Source: Flavobacterium marginilacus (GTDB lineage: Bacteria > Bacteroidota > Bacteroidia > Flavobacteriales > Flavobacteriaceae). From it: 64,000 nt of DNA. Position 1 is the stretch's first letter. Each line of letters begins with the position of its first letter. The stretch lies in contig NZ_CP113975.1 in NCBI RefSeq assembly GCF_026870155.1, positions 2,232,001 through 2,296,000 on the forward strand, written 5' to 3'. Shown piece by piece: positions 61,411 through 64,000 of this stretch. Position numbers and translations under genes: made by a program. The notes beneath the pieces were generated by a model that was not told where the DNA came from, made no database searches, and worked only from the letters and a program-made list of their open reading frames with translations.

Positions 61411-63078
61411 ATGAAAAAAGTTTTTATTTATACCGCAGCACTACTGTTTTTTGTTGTATTTGGGCATGCACAGGATATAAAACAAGTAAAGGAGGCTATC
61501 GATGCAGAACAATATGAAAAGGCAAAAAATATTTTAGAAACCCTTACGGCAGCTAAACCCGCAGATGGTTATGCAAAATTTCTTTTGGGGAATGTTTATC
61601 TGTTAATAGGTGATCAGGAAACGGCCAAAAAACATTTTGATGCTGGAATTGCATATTCATCCAAAGGAAATTTCAATTATATTGGATTGGGTAATATCGC
61701 ATTGGATAAAGGTGATAATGCCGAAGCTGAAAAGTATTTTGCATTAGCAGTTAAAAATACCGGCAAAAGAGATTTAGAAGAAAAAGTATTTATTGGTAAA
61801 GCCTATACTTTTTCTGATCATCCGGATTATAAAAAAGCGATTGAGATTTTAAGTAAGTCAAGAGAAATTGATCCTGCTAATACTGCTGTTTTATTGGCCT
61901 TGGGAGATGCTTATAAAATTGATAAAAAGCAAAATGAAGCTTACGAATGTTATCGTGAGGCTTTTCGATTGGATAATACTTTGCTGAGAGCAAAAATGGG
62001 ATTGGGTACATTAATCAAAAATGCCCATAATTTTCCGATTGCTTTAACCTCTTTTGATGAAGTAATTGCTATGAATCCAAATTACGGTCCAGTTTATCGC
62101 GAGCTTGCCGAGACACAATATCTTTGGGCGTTAAACGATGCTAGGAAATATGAAGAGCATATCTCAAAAGGTTTGGCATTTTATGAAAAATATATGTCTT
62201 TAACGGACTACTCTTTGGATTCCCGTATGCGTCATGCTGATTTTTTAATTCTTGCAACCGATTATAAATCACTTGAAAAAGAAGCGAATGAAATGAGTAA
62301 ATTGGATAATGTAAATCCAAGAATATATCGTTATTTAGGCTATTCTGCTTACTATAATAATAATTTTGATACGGCTATAAGTTCTTTATTGTCTTTTGTT
62401 TCAAATGCTTCAAACCGTGTTATCGGCAGAGATTATTTTTATATTGGCGCTGCAAAATTAAGTAAAGGATTGAATGCGGTTCCAGTTGATAATACATTAA
62501 TCAGCGACGGAATTTCAGATTTTAAAAAATCATTTGAAATGAGCCCGGCTGTAGCAGCAGAACTTCCCGATCAGGCCAAAAAACTATATGAGAAAAAATT
62601 ATATGCCGATGCGGCATCTGTTTATGAAATCGCGATTGGCAACACGGAAACAAAATCCTATTTAATGGATAATTTCTTTTTTGCATCATCAGTTTATTGG
62701 TCTTATTATAATGCTGAGAATTTAACTGCACAGCAAACCGATCTGCTGAAAAAGTCAGATGCTTCTTTGGATATCATTATTCAGTCATCACCATCAACTC
62801 AGGATGCTTATCTTTTTAAAGCCAGAATACAGGTCTTACTTAAAAACGATGTTCTTGTGGCAAAAAACTACGAAGATTTTATAGCTGCTGCTAAAAAGAA
62901 AAGCGTTGAAGAGTTGAGTTCCAAAGGAATGAAATCTAAATTAATAGAAGCTTATAATAATTTGGGAGTTATTTATGCTGCGAATGATAAAGTAAAAGCA
63001 AAAGATACTTTCAATAAAACATTAGGAATTGATCCAGCCAATCAATATGCAGCAGATCAATTAAAATCGTTACAATAG
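61411..63078 (+). CDS. Secreted tetratricopeptide-repeat protein
   Basis: This 555-residue protein has a signal peptide (MKKVFIYTAALLFFVVFGHA) and TPR-like repeats along its length, for example YAKFLLGNVYLLIGDQETAKKHFDAG, YIGLGNIALDKGDNAEAEKYF and NLGVIYAANDKVKAKDTF near the end. Such proteins in Flavobacteria are often periplasmic scaffolds, and this one may mediate envelope protein interactions. It is preceded by a Bacteroidota-type promoter and followed by its own terminator at 63101, so it is a single-gene unit. No enzymatic motif was found. Confidence 0.88.
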   Translation: MKKVFIYTAALLFFVVFGHAQDIKQVKEAIDAEQYEKAKNILETLTAAKPADGYAKFLLGNVYLLIGDQETAKKHFDAGIAYSSKGNFNYIGLGNIALDKGDNAEAEKYFALAVKNTGKRDLEEKVFIGKAYTFSDHPDYKKAIEILSKSREIDPANTAVLLALGDAYKIDKKQNEAYECYREAFRLDNTLLRAKMGLGTLIKNAHNFPIALTSFDEVIAMNPNYGPVYRELAETQYLWALNDARKYEEHISKGLAFYEKYMSLTDYSLDSRMRHADFLILATDYKSLEKEANEMSKLDNVNPRIYRYLGYSAYYNNNFDTAISSLLSFVSNASNRVIGRDYFYIGAAKLSKGLNAVPVDNTLISDGISDFKKSFEMSPAVAAELPDQAKKLYEKKLYADAASVYEIAIGNTETKSYLMDNFFFASSVYWSYYNAENLTAQQTDLLKKSDASLDIIIQSSPSTQDAYLFKARIQVLLKNDVLVAKNYEDFIAAAKKKSVEELSSKGMKSKLIEAYNNLGVIYAANDKVKAKDTFNKTLGIDPANQYAADQLKSLQ

Positions 63079-63100
63079 AGGTTGTTTATTTGATTATTGA

Positions 63101-63130
63101 AAAGCCAGCGGTATTCCTGCCGCTGGTTTT
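63101..63130 (+). terminator. Terminator after TPR gene
   Basis: AAAGCCAGCGG at 63101-63111 pairs with CCGCTGGTTTT at 63120-63130 (one G-T), followed by ATG. It ends the plus-strand TPR transcript 22 bp after the stop. Confidence 0.8.
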
Positions 63131-63167
63131 ATGTTCTAAAATTTTAAAAAAATATATAGAACATAAA

Positions 63168-63206
63168 AAAAGGAGCTGTTTCAAATTGAATTGAACAGCT
63201 CCTTTT
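63168..63206 (-). terminator. Terminator after TpiA gene
   Basis: AAAAGGAGCTGTT at 63168-63180 pairs perfectly with AACAGCTCCTTTT at 63194-63206. On the minus strand the stem is followed by a T run, ending the TpiA transcript about 45 bp after its stop. Confidence 0.85.
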
Positions 63207-63251
63207 GTATTTGAATAATTGAACTTTTAGAAGTTAAATTATTTAAGGATT

Positions 63252-64000
63252 TTAGATTGATGTTACAATAGAAATAAAATCTTTTGCATTAAGTGCAGCA
63301 CCGCCAATAAGTCCTCCGTCTACGTCTGGTTTAGAGAAGATTTCTTTGGCATTATCTGGTTTTACGCTTCCTCCGTAAAGGATCGTTAAGTCTTCGGCGA
63401 TATCGCTTCCAAAAGCTTTACGAACAGTTTCTCTGATGAATTCGTGCATTTCCTGTGCTTGCTCAGGTGAAGCAGTTTCTCCGGTTCCAATAGCCCAAAC
63501 TGGCTCATAAGCCAAAACGATTTTTTCCCAGTCTTTTGCTTCAATGTGGAATAAGCCGTCTTTTAATTGGTTTTCAACAATGTTGAAATGATTTCCAGAC
63601 TGACGGTCTTTTAATTCTTCACCGAAACAGAAAATTACTGTCAAATCATGTTTCAATGCTGTATTTACTTTGCTAGCGATAATAGCATCAGTTTCATTAA
63701 AAATAGCTCTGCGCTCTGAGTGGCCTAAAATTACGTTGCTTACACCAACGCTTTTAATCATATCAGCAGATATTTCACCTGTAAAAGCACCGCTTTCTGC
63801 TTGGTGTAAATTTTGTGCAGCAACTGCTATATTTGAATGTGTTAAGTTTTCTACGGCTGAAGCCAAGTTTATAAATGTTGGAGCAACAATTACCTGTGCA
63901 GCAGTTTCAGCTGGAATTTGAGTTAGTAACTCGTTTAATAGTTCTTTTGTTTGTGCAGCATTTTTATGCATTTTCCAGTTTCCTGCAACAATCTTCTTTC
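63252..64000 (-). CDS. tpiA: Triosephosphate isomerase (5' end just outside window)
   Basis: The frame runs from the stop at 63252 to the end of the window, where it begins KKIVAGNWKMHKNAAQ; only about two N-terminal codons are missing. It interconverts glyceraldehyde 3-phosphate and dihydroxyacetone phosphate. Catalytic segments are NWKM (Lys), VILGHSERR (His), the AYEPVWAIGTGETAS loop (Glu and the flexible lid) and LYGGSVKPDNA. The length and all active-site residues fit a normal enzyme. The internal ATG at 63971 is not the start. Confidence 0.95.
   Translation of the reverse strand, partial: KKIVAGNWKMHKNAAQTKELLNELLTQIPAETAAQVIVAPTFINLASAVENLTHSNIAVAAQNLHQAESGAFTGEISADMIKSVGVSNVILGHSERRAIFNETDAIIASKVNTALKHDLTVIFCFGEELKDRQSGNHFNIVENQLKDGLFHIEAKDWEKIVLAYEPVWAIGTGETASPEQAQEMHEFIRETVRKAFGSDIAEDLTILYGGSVKPDNAKEIFSKPDVDGGLIGGAALNAKDFISIVTSI

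Overview
The window looks like a chromosome segment from a Flavobacteriaceae member, most likely Flavobacterium. The DNA is AT-rich, promoters have the Bacteroidota TAnnTTTG -7 element with weak Shine-Dalgarno sequences, and the gene content is typical of that group (TonB receptors with carboxypeptidase-like plugs, CreD/DUF1361 cluster, M16 peptidase, patatin, and a tmRNA tag ending GEGNYALAA). No tool was run; all family calls come from reading the translations.

Layout. (1) 1-3.4 kb, minus strand: the end of a Bacteroidota conjugative or plasmid-like element with PRTRC proteins (F-like, C, E), a hypothetical protein, a DUF932 protein and a single-strand DNA-binding protein. By eye it is more GC-rich than the rest. 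A nested inverted repeat of about 180 nt lies just upstream at 3563-3741, followed by about 1 kb of decayed DNA. (2) 4.7-27 kb: an accessory region for metals, redox and respiration. It holds two CydA-like membrane cytochromes with C-terminal haem c domains and two tiny membrane proteins, two TonB receptors, two isonitrile-hydratase-like DJ-1/PfpI lipoproteins, a PepSY protein, a YHS lipoprotein, a superoxide dismutase and a fragment of another, SCO1, two copies of a cysteine-motif small protein, HxlR and AraC regulators, an NmrA-type reductase, an isochorismatase-type hydrolase, a MATE exporter and MetY. (3) 27-32 kb: an integrase remnant, a frameshifted AbiEi-like gene, a Fic protein with repeated operators, and an intact tyrosine recombinase beside the tmRNA gene (ssrA). 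(4) 32.5-64 kb: a mostly chromosomal backbone with FumC, M16 peptidase, patatin-racemase pair, cysteine desulfurase, RarD-like permease, Smr protein, a CreD/DUF1361/Coq4/YiiX membrane cluster with its own winged-helix regulator, pectinesterase, two tandem beta-barrel proteins, KdsA, a split YeeE/YedE transporter, ClpS, PrmA, a TPR protein and TpiA.

The integrase next to the 3' end of ssrA, and the change from accessory to housekeeping genes there, suggest that ssrA marks the right edge of a genomic island that extends left past the window. The points most worth following are the two-CydA-like cytochrome locus with possible small subunits, the TonB receptor plus isonitrile-hydratase-like lipoprotein operon, the large dyad upstream of ssb, the duplicated cysteine-motif family next to SCO1, the paired operators around the winged-helix regulator, and the tripled Fic operator.
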